Positions 33,423-41,424 of a stretch of DNA of 64,000 bases are shown piece after piece. The stretch is from Microtetraspora niveoalba. Lineage in GTDB: Bacteria > Actinomycetota > Actinomycetes > Streptosporangiales > Streptosporangiaceae. The position numbers and the translations under genes are program-made. Numbering within the stretch: position 1 is the first letter of the stretch; the number at the start of each line of letters is the position of its first letter. The DNA is taken from contig NZ_BBYM01000014.1 in assembly GCF_001570405.1 (NCBI RefSeq), positions 128,756 to 192,755 of the forward strand, written 5' to 3'. The notes beneath the pieces are model-generated. The model was not told the origin of the DNA. It made no database searches and saw only the letters and a program-made list of their open reading frames with translations.

Positions 33423-34136
33423 GTGACTGATCTGTCTGCCTTGTCTTCTTCACCCGGCCAAGGGCTCCGGGACGCCGTGCTCAAGTTCTTCTACGGTCCC
33501 ATGGACTGCGGGAAGTCCACGCTGGCCCTGCAGATGAACTACAACCACCGGCGGCAGGGCAGGCGCGGGATCGTGCTGACCAAGCACGACCGTTCGGGCG
33601 GGCCCCGGGTCACCAGCAGGATCGGCATCGGCAACGAGGCCGTCGAGGTCGTGGATGGACTCGACCTGGTCGAGCTGGTCTCCGCGTACGACCGCATCGA
33701 CTATCTGATCTGCGACGAGGCCTGCTTCTACAGCGTGGAGCAGATCGAGCAGCTCGCCGACCTCGTGGACGACCACGGCGTCGACGTCTACGCCTTCGGC
33801 CTGGCCTCCGACTTCAGGTCCCAGATGTTCCCGGCCGCGCAGCGGCTGTTCGAGCTGGCCGACGAGGTCGCCCGGTTGCAGGTGGAGGTCCTGTGCTGGT
33901 GCGGGCGTCCCGGGCGGTTGAACGCCCGGGTCGTCGGCGGCGTCATGGCCAGGACGGGCGAGCAGGTCGTCATCGCCGACACCGGGTCGGCCGCTCCGCC
34001 GGACTCGGTGGAGCCGGACGAGGCGGCGGAGGCCGGCGTGCACTACCGGGTGCTGTGCCGCCGTCACCACAGGAGCGGCGACCTCGGCGCCCCGGCCCCG
34101 CACGCCGCCCTCAGCGGCCAGGACGCCCTCGCCTGA
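33423..34136 (+). CDS. tdk: Thymidine kinase
   Basis: 237 residues, type II thymidine kinase of the pyrimidine salvage route (thymidine plus ATP to dTMP). P-loop GPMDCGKST, Walker B LICDEACFYS with the catalytic Glu, the lasso region, and Zn ligands in VLCWCGRPGRLNARV and YRVLCRRHH. The C-terminal 30 residues are an extra low-complexity tail. Salvage of pyrimidines here may matter given the pyrimidine-catabolic genes elsewhere in the window. Confidence 0.95.
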   Translation: MTDLSALSSSPGQGLRDAVLKFFYGPMDCGKSTLALQMNYNHRRQGRRGIVLTKHDRSGGPRVTSRIGIGNEAVEVVDGLDLVELVSAYDRIDYLICDEACFYSVEQIEQLADLVDDHGVDVYAFGLASDFRSQMFPAAQRLFELADEVARLQVEVLCWCGRPGRLNARVVGGVMARTGEQVVIADTGSAAPPDSVEPDEAAEAGVHYRVLCRRHHRSGDLGAPAPHAALSGQDALA

Positions 34137-34139
34137 CGC

Positions 34140-34157
34140 GGCCCGCTCCGGCGGGCC
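34140..34157. terminator. Hairpin after tdk
   Basis: GGCCCGC (34140-34146), loop TCCG, GCGGGCC (34151-34157), four bases after the tdk stop and followed by a C-run. Typical of high-GC intrinsic-like terminators. Confidence 0.55.
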
Positions 34158-34296
34158 CCCACCCCGGCGTCCGGGAGGCGGTCCGGCTCGGGGACGGCCG
34201 GAACGCCCTCTCCCGAAGCCGGACGCGACCGGCCACCGCACCGCCCCCGTGACGCGTCCGGGCCCGCCGAGGAGACTCGCCGTCAGGAGGCGGCCG

Positions 34297-34899
34297 TCAG
34301 AGGAGGCGGCCGACGCCGCCGAGCACGTAGCCGCCCGAGCTGTGCTCGATGTGATCGTTGTCGTTGCGCCAGTCGGCCACGTCCACCAGACCGGGCGGCA
34401 CCAGCTCGAAGCCGTCGAAGAACTCGGCGATGCGCTCGGGCGCGCGGTCGTCGAGCGCGGCGCTGGACTTCTCGTAGACGCGCCGCGTCTCCGAGAGGGT
34501 CTGCTCGCTCAGCCGCCCCTGCGTGCCGTGGGCGATGACCAGGTAGCTGCCCGGGGCCATCCGCTCGCGGAAGTACGCGACGACCCGGTCGGCGTCGTCG
34601 TCGTCCACGAAGTGCAGCACGCTGACGAACAGCACCGCGAGCGGCCGGTCGAAGTCGATGAGCCCGCGCGTGATCGGGCTGTCGACGATCGTCTCCGGGG
34701 CCCGCATGTCCGCTTCGACGACGCCGGTGCGGCCGCCGCCCTTGAGGAGCGCCCGGCCGTGCGTCGCGACGATCGGGTCGTTGTCGACGTAGACGACACG
34801 GGCCTCGGGATCGACCGCGTGGCCGACCTCGTGCACGTTGCCCCTGGTCGGGATGCCCGCGCCGATGTCGAGGAACCGGACGGACAAGATCTTGATCAT
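34297..34899 (-). pseudogene. 5'-truncated S-adenosylmethionine-dependent methyltransferase (DUF574 type)
   Basis: About 200 residues beginning MIKILSVRFLDIGAGIPTRGNVHEV, the SAM-binding core of actinomycete DUF574 methyltransferases. In complete members this motif is preceded by roughly 70-90 residues with a D-Y-x-L-G-G-K-D-type start, which is missing; the upstream DNA is occupied by the end of the DsbA-like gene 30 bases away. The core and C-terminus are intact (VVYVDNDPIV, FVSVLHFVDDDDADRVV, GGYVLGGVGRLL). It is either a decayed gene or a shortened, still expressed protein. Confidence 0.7.
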
Positions 34900-34928
34900 G
34901 CGGGCGCCGGGGCCGCCCGGGACGGCCG

Positions 34929-35594
34929 TCAGACCGCGCAGTAGCCGTCGTCGCAGGCGTCGCCGTTCGCGTCGTTCCCCTGGGCGGTGGCGACCGCCGT
35001 ACGGGCCCGGACCTCCTGGAGCGCGGCGACCAGCGTCTCGACGGGCTGCGCGCCGGAGACGGCGAACTGGCCCTCGAACAGGAACAGCGGGACACCGCTG
35101 ATGCCGAGGTCGCGGGCCCTGGCCAGCTCGGCGCGGACCTCGTCGGCCCCCTCGCCGGTGTCGGTGACGCCCAGCTCGGCCGCGAGCTTCGCGAGCGTCG
35201 CGGCGTCGCCGACGTCGAGGCCCTCCTCGAAGTAGGCGCGGAAGAGGCGCTCGACCGCCTCCGCGCCGCGTCCCTCGCGCCGCGCCAGCCAGATCAGCCG
35301 GTGGGCCTCGAACGTGTTGGCCTGGATCGCCCGCTCGAAGTCGAACTCCAGCCCGTCCTCCGCGGCCGCCTGCGACACGCGGCGCGTTATCTGCGCCACC
35401 TGGGCGGGCCCGCCGAACTTGCGCGCCAGCGCGGCCGGCAGCGGCTGCCCGTCCGAGACCGCGTCCGGGGCGAGCTGGAACGGCCGGTGGACGACCTCCA
35501 CATCGCCGTCGAAGAGCTCGACGGCCTTGGCGAGCCGGACGTGCCCGATGTAGCACCACGGGCAGGCGACGTCGGAGAAAATCTCAATCTTCAC
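34929..35594 (-). CDS. DsbA-family (FrnE-like) oxidoreductase
   Basis: 221 residues. Thioredoxin-fold start VKIEIFSDVACPWCYIG with the CPWC redox motif; a helical insert follows and cis-Pro lies in LGISGVPLFLFEG. FrnE-type proteins act as dithiol oxidoreductases or isomerases in the cytoplasm. No signal peptide is present. The tail GNDANGDACDDGYCAV adds two Cys. The GTG at 35594 matches homologs; an ATG 33 bases upstream is possible. Confidence 0.88.
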   Translation of the reverse strand: MKIEIFSDVACPWCYIGHVRLAKAVELFDGDVEVVHRPFQLAPDAVSDGQPLPAALARKFGGPAQVAQITRRVSQAAAEDGLEFDFERAIQANTFEAHRLIWLARREGRGAEAVERLFRAYFEEGLDVGDAATLAKLAAELGVTDTGEGADEVRAELARARDLGISGVPLFLFEGQFAVSGAQPVETLVAALQEVRARTAVATAQGNDANGDACDDGYCAV

Positions 35595-35675
35595 GATCAG
35601 CTCTAACCGGCCGCGAAACCCCGCCATTCCCACCGACGCCGGCCTCTGGCGTACAGACCGGTCCGGCGAAGGTGG

Positions 35676-36473
35676 TCAGCGCCGCTGGCGGCCGAGCACC
35701 CAGCCGATGACGGCGCTGCCGAGCGCGACTCCCGCGCCCATGCCGAACGCGGCGAGCATCGTCCACGGAGGCACGCTCGTCCGTTGCGGCCGGGCCGCGG
35801 CCGCCGTCTCGCGGGTGAACACCTGCCCCGCCACCGGCCGGTACGGCACGGCCTGGAAGGCGCCGCCCGCCTCCCCGGCTCCCGCCCCCGCCCGGTCTCC
35901 GGTCCCGGCCGCGACGCCCGCCTCATGCGGAACGGCGGTCGGCGTTCCGGCCGAGGCCGCGGTTTCCGGGGAGGCCGGCGCACCGAGGGCCGCCCGGCCG
36001 TCGAGGACGGCCGTCGTCTCGACGGCGGCGGCCACCGCGGACCGGAGGTGCTCCTCGACGGCGGTGAAGAACTCCCCCGCGGTCTTCTTCGCGACGGAGC
36101 CGAGCATCCGCTGACCGACCCCGCCGATCATGCCGCCGACGACGGCCTCGGCGTCGTAATCGACGCGGGTGCCTCCCTCGACCTCGCTGAGCCGGATCCG
36201 GACGGTGGCGTCGACGGTGCCGGGCGCGCCCTGCCCCCGGGCCCGCAGCACGAAACGCTCCGGCTCGTGCGGGTCGGAGAGCGCGACCTCGCCCTGGTAG
36301 ATCCCCTTGATGGAGGCCACCCCGGCGTTCACGGTCATCTTGTAGACGTCGTCGCCGACGGCCTCGAGCCGTTCGCAGCCGGGGATCGTGCACACCAGGA
36401 CGCCCGGGTCCCGCAGCGCCGTCCAGACACGGCCCCGCTCCACACCGAGCACGGCGCTTCCCGTGATCTTCAC
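35676..36473 (-). CDS. CoxG-like SRPBCC protein with C-terminal membrane anchor
   Basis: 265 residues. Residues 1-145 form a CoxG / carbon-monoxide-dehydrogenase subunit G domain: VWTALRDPGVLVCTIPGCERLEAVG, NAGVASIKGIYQGEV and VGGMIGGVGQRMLGSVAKK. A Pro/Ala-rich linker follows, then one transmembrane helix (MLAAFGMGAGVALGSAVIGWVLG) and RRR, so the domain is held at the membrane. In carboxydotrophs CoxG recruits CoxMSL to the membrane. Here coxMSL-type genes are 5 kb away on the same strand but not adjacent. AGAGGTG supports the GTG at 36473. Could also act alone in lipid-like ligand binding. Confidence 0.85.
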   Translation of the reverse strand: MKITGSAVLGVERGRVWTALRDPGVLVCTIPGCERLEAVGDDVYKMTVNAGVASIKGIYQGEVALSDPHEPERFVLRARGQGAPGTVDATVRIRLSEVEGGTRVDYDAEAVVGGMIGGVGQRMLGSVAKKTAGEFFTAVEEHLRSAVAAAVETTAVLDGRAALGAPASPETAASAGTPTAVPHEAGVAAGTGDRAGAGAGEAGGAFQAVPYRPVAGQVFTRETAAAARPQRTSVPPWTMLAAFGMGAGVALGSAVIGWVLGRQRR

Positions 36474-36899
36474 ACCATCACCTCTTCTGGCACCCCTTAT
36501 GGCTCCGGAGACTAGGGAGTCCCCGGCAGTGCGGATAAGGGCAACATCTGCCCACACCCATGATCGGCCCTCGGCAGGTCTCTCCGCGCGACACGCTCCA
36601 CGCCCGTTCCCACGGCGGTCCCGGCCGCCCCTCCGTACGGCGGGAGCCGCGGCACGGGTTGTGACACCGCCCCCGGCTGTCCACACGGCATGGCCCGCCT
36701 CTCCGCATGGCACATGCCGCCGAGGACCGCGCCGGGTCCTCGTCAAGCAGCCCGTCCGTCCGTACAGTGCCGGCTCTTGCGCGGAACGTCCGCCCTACGC
36801 GTTTCCGCTGCTCAGCACGCACACGGCATCCCGATCGGCCCCATACAAGGGGTTTCTGCCATACGCGCCTGATGTCCGATTGGACCAAGATTGTTGGTC
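36474..36899. other. 426-bp divergent intergenic region
   Basis: Lies between the CoxG-like and polysaccharide deacetylase genes. It must hold both promoters, but I see no convincing -35/-10 pair, operator or hairpin. An open frame on the minus strand across most of it is Arg/Cys-rich and has no family resemblance, so I do not call it a gene. Confidence 0.4.
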
Positions 36900-37772
36900 A
36901 TGAAGGGCAACCGACGTCTGACAGGCGTGCTCATGGGACTGACTTTGGCGGCGGGATGCGCGGGGGGCGGAAGCACCGGCACCACCCAGGCGGAGCCGAC
37001 GGCCCCCTCCACGTCGCGCTCGTCCGCGCCCGGCGCCGAGCGGACCACGCCCTCCGCGTCCCCGGCTTCCCGCGCCGCGCTCCCTCGGCCGGGCGAGGTC
37101 CGGCGGATCCCCAAGAGCGCGAACGGGCTGCCGGTGATCAGCATGATCCCGACCGAGCGGAAGGTCGTCTTCCTCACCATCGACGACGGCTGGGAGCAGG
37201 ATCCCGGCTTCCTCAAGCAGGTGCGGGACGAGGGCATCCCGATCACCGTGTTCGCCATGCGGGACGCGGTCGAGGCGACGGGATCCCCCGACGCCGCCTC
37301 GGGCGGCGGCCGGTACGTGGGCGCGGGCCGCTGGGACTACTTCCGGGACCTGCGGGACGCCGGAGCGCCGATCGAGAACCACACCTTCAGCCACCCCAAC
37401 CTCTGGACGCTGGGGTACGACAGGCAGAAGGCGGAGATCTGCGGGATGTCCACCCTCATCCACAAGGAGACCGGGCGGCGGCCCGTGCTCTTCCGGCCGC
37501 CGTTCGGCAACCACAACGCGGCGACCGCGCGGGCGGCCCGCGAGTGCGGCATCAAGGCGATCATGATGTGGAGCGCGACCGTCCAGCCCGGCGGAAAGAT
37601 CGCCTATCAGGTGCCGGACAAGAAGCTGCGCCCCGGCGACATCCTGCTGCTGCACTTCCGGCCCAACCTGGCCAGGGACTTCCGGATCCTGGTCAACAAG
37701 ATCAAGCGCCGGGGGTACGAGATCGGCGATCTGCGGGCGTACCTGAAGGCCGGAGGCGTGCCCGTCTCCTGA
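36900..37772 (+). CDS. Polysaccharide deacetylase (NodB-type) lipoprotein
   Basis: 290 residues. N-terminal lipobox VLMGLTLAAGC, then a Ser/Pro/Thr linker, then a carbohydrate esterase 4 domain: FLTIDDGWEQD (catalytic base and metal Asp), IENHTFSHPNL (the H-x3-H metal ligands), FRPPFGNHNA and LRPGDILLLHFRP (catalytic His). Such enzymes deacetylate peptidoglycan or other cell-wall sugars outside the membrane. I start at the ATG at 36900 because it gives a proper lipoprotein signal; TTG codons nine and six bases upstream are possible. Confidence 0.88.
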   Translation: MKGNRRLTGVLMGLTLAAGCAGGGSTGTTQAEPTAPSTSRSSAPGAERTTPSASPASRAALPRPGEVRRIPKSANGLPVISMIPTERKVVFLTIDDGWEQDPGFLKQVRDEGIPITVFAMRDAVEATGSPDAASGGGRYVGAGRWDYFRDLRDAGAPIENHTFSHPNLWTLGYDRQKAEICGMSTLIHKETGRRPVLFRPPFGNHNAATARAARECGIKAIMMWSATVQPGGKIAYQVPDKKLRPGDILLLHFRPNLARDFRILVNKIKRRGYEIGDLRAYLKAGGVPVS

Positions 37773-37820
37773 CCGCGCCCGCGATCCCGGCCGGCGGCGC
37801 GCGCTTCCCCCGCCGCCGCT

Positions 37821-37842
37821 CCCCCGCCCCCGCCCCCGCCCC
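37821..37842 (-). other. G-run tract with G-quadruplex potential (minus strand)
   Basis: Four C-runs in the form (C5 G) three times followed by C4 on the plus strand, giving four G-runs with single-base loops on the minus strand, about 50 bases after the deacetylase stop. Short loops make a stable quadruplex likely on the template strand. Confidence 0.5.
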
Positions 37843-38051
37843 GGGCCCGGACCCGCACCCGGTGGGTCCGGCGGCACGACGCGGGCGGAGCGAACGGTAC
37901 GCCCCGCCCCATCGAGACATCGCGCCGGAGGACCGCCGTGTCCCTCGCGCGGCGTACCGCGCAATCAGCCCAGCGGTGGACGCCGATTTCGGGCGACCTG
38001 TCCATGATTGAGATCGGGCGCCACGGGAGGCGTTCCCGGAGAGTCAGGTCG

Positions 38052-38077
38052 GCGGTCCCTTCGACGAGGGACCGCCC
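38052..38077. terminator. Perfect 10-bp inverted repeat upstream of cydAB
   Basis: GGCGGTCCCT (38052-38061), loop TCGACG, AGGGACCGCC (38068-38077). Could end the transcript of the deacetylase, 280 bases after its stop, or insulate cydAB. There is no U-tract. Confidence 0.4.
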
Positions 38078-38187
38078 GGCCCGCATTCTCTTGTCAGAAC
38101 GGGGCGAGCGCCGCGAACGAGGATCATGGGGGCATCGATCCTCGTATGTGACAAAGATCTCGCGGTGCAGTCGTCCCACCAATTGCT

Positions 38188-38230
38188 CTACAGGTTGTAG
38201 TACTACTGTTAGTAGAACTACGACGTGTAG
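38188..38230. promoter_or_regulatory. Clustered CTAC/GTAG operator upstream of cydA
   Basis: Four overlapping dyads within 43 bases: CTACA-GGT-TGTAG (38188-38200), GTAGTACTAC (38197-38206), CTACT-GTT-AGTAG (38203-38215), and CTAC-GACGT-GTAG (38218-38230). A larger arm pair TAGTACTACT / AGTAGAACTA surrounds the third. The spacing resembles operators of BlaI/MecI/CopY-type repressors. It ends 25 bases before the cydA ATG, where it would overlap the promoter. The regulator is not in the window. Confidence 0.6.
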
Positions 38231-38254
38231 AGCTCCGGCACCCGCGAGGGGGAC

Positions 38255-39739
38255 ATGGACGCGCTTGACCTGGCACGGTGGCAGTTCGGGGTGACCACCG
38301 TGTACCACTTTCTGTTCGTACCGCTGACGATCGGCCTCGGCGTCTTCGTGGCCGGGCTGCAGACCGCCTGGCACCGCACCGGCAAGGACCACTACCTCAC
38401 GCTGACGAAGTTCTTCGGCAAGCTGTTCCTGATCAACTTCGCGATGGGCGTGGTCACCGGCATCGTGCAGGAGTTCCAGTTCGGCATGAACTGGAGCGAG
38501 TACTCCACCTTCGTCGGCGACGTGTTCGGAGCGCCCCTCGCGCTGGAGGCGCTGCTCGCCTTCTTCCTGGAGTCCACGTTCCTCGGCCTGTGGATCTTCG
38601 GCTGGGACCGGCTCCCCAAGCGGATCCACCTGGCCGCCATCTGGGCCGCGGTCATCGGGTCCAATTTGTCGGCGTATTTCATTCTCGCCGCGAACGCCTG
38701 GATGAAGCACCCGGTCGGCTACGAGGTGGTGGGCGGCCGGGCCAGGATGAACGACCTGTGGGCCGTCCTGACCAACTCGACCGCGCTCGCCCAGATCCCG
38801 CACGTCGTCGCCGCCTCGTTCGTCGTGGCAGGCGGCTTCGTGCTCGCGGTCAGCGGCTACCGCATCCTGCGGGAGCGCGGCGTCGGCCTCACCGGCCGGC
38901 GCGTCCCCGCCACCGCCGAGACCGGCGGCGAGGCCACGGTGCCGCTGCGCCGCCGTACCGACATGTGGCGGACGAGCCTGCGCGGCGCGCTGGTCATGAC
39001 GGCGCTGGCCGGGGTCGTGGTCGCCGGGACCGGTGACCTGTCCGGCCAGTTGCTGCGCGAGCAGCAGCCGATGAAGCTCGCCGCGGCCGAGGGGCTGACC
39101 CGCGACACCGAGGGCGCGGGCTTCTCCATCGTGCCCGGCGTCGAGGTGCCGGGCCTGCTCAGCCTGCTCGCGGCGCACGATCCCGGCGCCACGGTCCAGG
39201 GCGTGGACGACATCCAGCGGCGGTACGCGGAGCAGTTCGGCCCGGCCGACTACACGCCGAACCTGCCCGTGGTCTTCTGGTCGTTCCGCGTGATGATCGG
39301 CTTCGGCATGGCGACCGTCGGGCTGTCGGTCCTCGGCCTCTGGCTGACCAGGAAGCGGCGCGGCCGCGCCGGACGGCGCAGTGGCTCCGCGGTGACGCCG
39401 GTGCCGTCCTGGTTCGCCCGGGCCTGCGTGCTGGCGCTCCCGCTGCCGACGGCGGCGATCATCGCGGGCTGGCTGCTCAGCGAGATCGGCCGCCAGCCGT
39501 GGACCGTCCAGGGCGAGCTGCTGACCGCCGCGAGCGTCTCGCCCGGCGTCGGCCTGACCGAGGTGGCGATCTCGCTGACCGTCTTCACCGTCCTGTACGG
39601 CCTGCTCGCCCTGGCGGAGGCGGTCCTGCTGGTCCGGCACGTGAAGGCCGGGCCGGAACTGCCGCCCGCGCCCCGTGACCCCGCGCTGGCCGCCGCCGAC
39701 CCCGACGCGGCCCGGCTCACGCCGACCCTCATGTACTGA
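38255..39739 (+). CDS. cydA: Cytochrome bd ubiquinol/menaquinol oxidase subunit I
   Basis: 494 residues. Landmarks: VYHFLFVPLTIGLG (heme b595 ligand region), IPHVVAASFVVAGGF (His ligand of b558), the Met in FWSFRVMIGFGM, and GRQPWTVQG. The Q-loop between helices VI and VII is short, as in Gram-positive enzymes. The oxidase reduces oxygen with quinol at high affinity and without proton pumping. GAGGGGG six bases before the ATG supports the start. First gene of cydAB; the operator above probably controls it. Confidence 0.96.
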   Translation: MDALDLARWQFGVTTVYHFLFVPLTIGLGVFVAGLQTAWHRTGKDHYLTLTKFFGKLFLINFAMGVVTGIVQEFQFGMNWSEYSTFVGDVFGAPLALEALLAFFLESTFLGLWIFGWDRLPKRIHLAAIWAAVIGSNLSAYFILAANAWMKHPVGYEVVGGRARMNDLWAVLTNSTALAQIPHVVAASFVVAGGFVLAVSGYRILRERGVGLTGRRVPATAETGGEATVPLRRRTDMWRTSLRGALVMTALAGVVVAGTGDLSGQLLREQQPMKLAAAEGLTRDTEGAGFSIVPGVEVPGLLSLLAAHDPGATVQGVDDIQRRYAEQFGPADYTPNLPVVFWSFRVMIGFGMATVGLSVLGLWLTRKRRGRAGRRSGSAVTPVPSWFARACVLALPLPTAAIIAGWLLSEIGRQPWTVQGELLTAASVSPGVGLTEVAISLTVFTVLYGLLALAEAVLLVRHVKAGPELPPAPRDPALAAADPDAARLTPTLMY

Positions 39740-39750
39740 GGAGACCTTCG

Positions 39751-40692
39751 ATGACGACGTTCTGGTTCATTGTTATCGCGTTCCTCTGGACGGGTTACTT
39801 CGTCCTGGAGGGGTTCGACTTCGGCGTCGGGGCGCTGATGCCGCTGCTCTCCCGGAGCGACGCCGAGCGCCGCCAGGTCATCGGCACGATCGGTCCCGTC
39901 TGGGACGGCAACGAGGTCTGGGTGATCACGGCCGTGGGGGCGATGTTCGCCGCCTTCCCCGCGTGGTACTCGGGCCTGCTCAGCGGCTTCTACCTCCCGA
40001 TGTTCCTCATCGTGGTCGGGCTGATCGTGCGCGGCGTCGGCCTGGAGTGGCGCGGCAAGGTCCGCTCCGGGCGGGAGCGGGCGTTGTGCGACGCCGGGAT
40101 CGTGACCGGCAGCGTCCTCACCGCCTTCCTGTGGGGCGCGGTGTTCGGCAACCTCCTGTACGGCTCCGCGTTCGCGACCGTCCTCGGCGGCGTGTTGTCC
40201 CTGTCGGTCGCGATCCTGCACGGCGCCGTGTTCGTGGCGCTGAAGACGACCGGGCCGGTGCGCGCCCGGGCCCGGCGTGCGGCGCTCTTCACCTCGGCCG
40301 CCGCCGTCCCCGCCGGCATCGTCGCGCTGCCCGCCGTGCCGGGGTCGGCGATGGACGTCCCGAGCTGGTCCGCGTCCCCCTGGCTGTGGGCGTGCGCCCT
40401 GCTCGCCATGGCCGCGCTCGCCGCGGGCGTGACCCTGGTGTGGCGCCGCCGCGAGGGCTGGGCCTTCACCGCCACGGCGCTGTCGATCGCGCTGACCACG
40501 GCCGCGCTGTTCGGCGCGCTGTGGCCCGCTCCCCTGCCGGGTCTCACCCTGGCCGAGGCCGCGTCGGCGCCGTACACGATGACGATGCTCACCTGGATCG
40601 GGCTGATCGCGCTCCCCGGCGTGCTCGCGTACCAGGGATGGACCTACTGGGTGTTCCGCAAGCGCCTCACGGTGGACTCCGCCGCGCACTAG
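39751..40692 (+). CDS. cydB: Cytochrome bd oxidase subunit II
   Basis: 313 residues, about eight membrane helices, starting FWFIVIAFLWTGYFVLEGFDFGVGALMPLL, the family signature. It follows cydA after 11 bases with GAGGAG before the ATG. The length is at the short end for CydB. No cydC or cydD exporter gene follows, so assembly genes must lie elsewhere. A strong terminator-like hairpin comes right after the stop. Confidence 0.95.
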   Translation: MTTFWFIVIAFLWTGYFVLEGFDFGVGALMPLLSRSDAERRQVIGTIGPVWDGNEVWVITAVGAMFAAFPAWYSGLLSGFYLPMFLIVVGLIVRGVGLEWRGKVRSGRERALCDAGIVTGSVLTAFLWGAVFGNLLYGSAFATVLGGVLSLSVAILHGAVFVALKTTGPVRARARRAALFTSAAAVPAGIVALPAVPGSAMDVPSWSASPWLWACALLAMAALAAGVTLVWRRREGWAFTATALSIALTTAALFGALWPAPLPGLTLAEAASAPYTMTMLTWIGLIALPGVLAYQGWTYWVFRKRLTVDSAAH

Positions 40693-40703
40693 ACGGCGCG
40701 ATC

Positions 40704-40741
40704 GAGCCGGTCATCGGGGGCACGGCCCCCGTGGCCGGCTC
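40704..40741. terminator. Terminator of cydAB
   Basis: Outer arms GAGCCGG (40704-40710) and CCGGCTC (40735-40741) enclose CGGGGGC-ACG-GCCCCCG, with a small internal loop, 12 bases after the cydB stop and followed by ACCTTTCC. Confidence 0.7.
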
Positions 40742-40850
40742 ACCTTTCCGCGAGCACAGCCAAAATGCATGACAAATGACCACACAACGGATACGGATTG
40801 CACCGAACCGCTCACCGTCTGTCCCAAAAGCCTGCGAAAAGACTGTGCCG

Positions 40851-40856
40851 TACGCT
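40851..40856 (+). promoter_or_regulatory. -10 box, leaderless promoter of the toxin-antitoxin pair
   Basis: TACGCT (TANNNT) is followed by six bases and the antitoxin ATG at 40863. No ribosome site lies between, so the first codon is probably the 5' end of the message. Confidence 0.5.
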
Positions 40857-40862
40857 GAAGAT

Positions 40863-41093
40863 ATGAGCGTGGTCACCTTCCAGGCCGATTCGCGCACCGA
40901 AACCGCGCTGGCCGAACTCACAGCCGACGGTCAAGCCCCCGACGAGGTCATCCGCGAGGCGATCGTGATGGCGTGGCGCCTGCGGCGCGCGGAGACGGCG
41001 CGCCGCGAGGCGGTCGCGGCCGGCGACGACCCCGACGACCGCGAGGAAGCCCGGGCCATCATGCGTGACATGGAGTCCCTTCGTGCGTGGTGA
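40863..41093 (+). CDS. Antitoxin of a MazEF-type module
   Basis: 76 residues, starting MSVVTFQADSRTETALAELTADG. The N-terminal strand and two helices suit a ribbon-helix-helix DNA-binding fold; the C-terminal acidic/Arg-rich half (REAVAAGDDPDDREEARAIMRDMESL) is the likely toxin-binding tail. The frame is open upstream, but the leaderless promoter and homology support the ATG at 40863. The stop overlaps the toxin start by 11 bases. Confidence 0.75.
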   Translation: MSVVTFQADSRTETALAELTADGQAPDEVIREAIVMAWRLRRAETARREAVAAGDDPDDREEARAIMRDMESLRAW

Positions 41094-41403
41094 TGTCCAC
41101 CGTCTTCGCGCCCCTCGGGAGAACATGAGGCACGAGCAGAGCGGCGAGCGGTTCGCCGTCGTGCTCCAGTCCGACTTCATCCCGGCTCTGTCGACGCTTC
41201 TCGTCGCGCCGACGTCCACCAGCGCACGGCCCACGTCCTTCCGCCCGGAGATCGAACTGATGGGCAAGACGACGCGGGTCATGCTGGAGCAGAGCGCCGC
41301 GGTCGCCCCGGAGCGGCTCGGCCCGTTCGCCGGACGGCTCTCCCCTGCTGAGTTGCTCGAGATCGACGAAGCGCTCCACCTCGTGTTCGGGCTGGTTCGC
41401 TGA
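41083..41403 (+). CDS. MazF/PemK-type endoribonuclease toxin
   Basis: 106 residues. The segment RHEQSGERFAVVLQSDFIPALSTLLVAPTSTSA and the IELMGKTTRVMLEQSAAV strand show the MazF/PemK SH3-like barrel. Such toxins cut single-stranded RNA, often mRNA, when the antitoxin is lost. The GTG start lies inside the antitoxin gene (11-base overlap), which is usual for coupled pairs. It converges on the molybdenum hydroxylase operon with only 21 bases between. Confidence 0.82.
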   Translation: MRGDVHRLRAPRENMRHEQSGERFAVVLQSDFIPALSTLLVAPTSTSARPTSFRPEIELMGKTTRVMLEQSAAVAPERLGPFAGRLSPAELLEIDEALHLVFGLVR

Positions 41404-41424
41404 AGGCGACGCCGGAACTCCTCC

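Larger units (their letters stand above)
37773..38254. other. 482-bp intergenic region before cydA
   Basis: Contains a C-run block at 37821-37842, a perfect 10-base inverted repeat at 38052-38077 and a dense set of CTAC/GTAG dyads at 38188-38230, each described separately. An open frame that begins near 37938 and runs into cydA is not supported by a ribosome site or family resemblance. Confidence 0.5.

Noticed and set aside
36478..36888. Possible gene of 136 codons on the minus strand
   Set aside because: Arg/Cys-rich, no ribosome site, no family resemblance, and it fills a divergent promoter region.
37938..38294. Small frame running into cydA
   Set aside because: No ribosome site; Ser/Arg-rich; overlaps the operator and the start of cydA.
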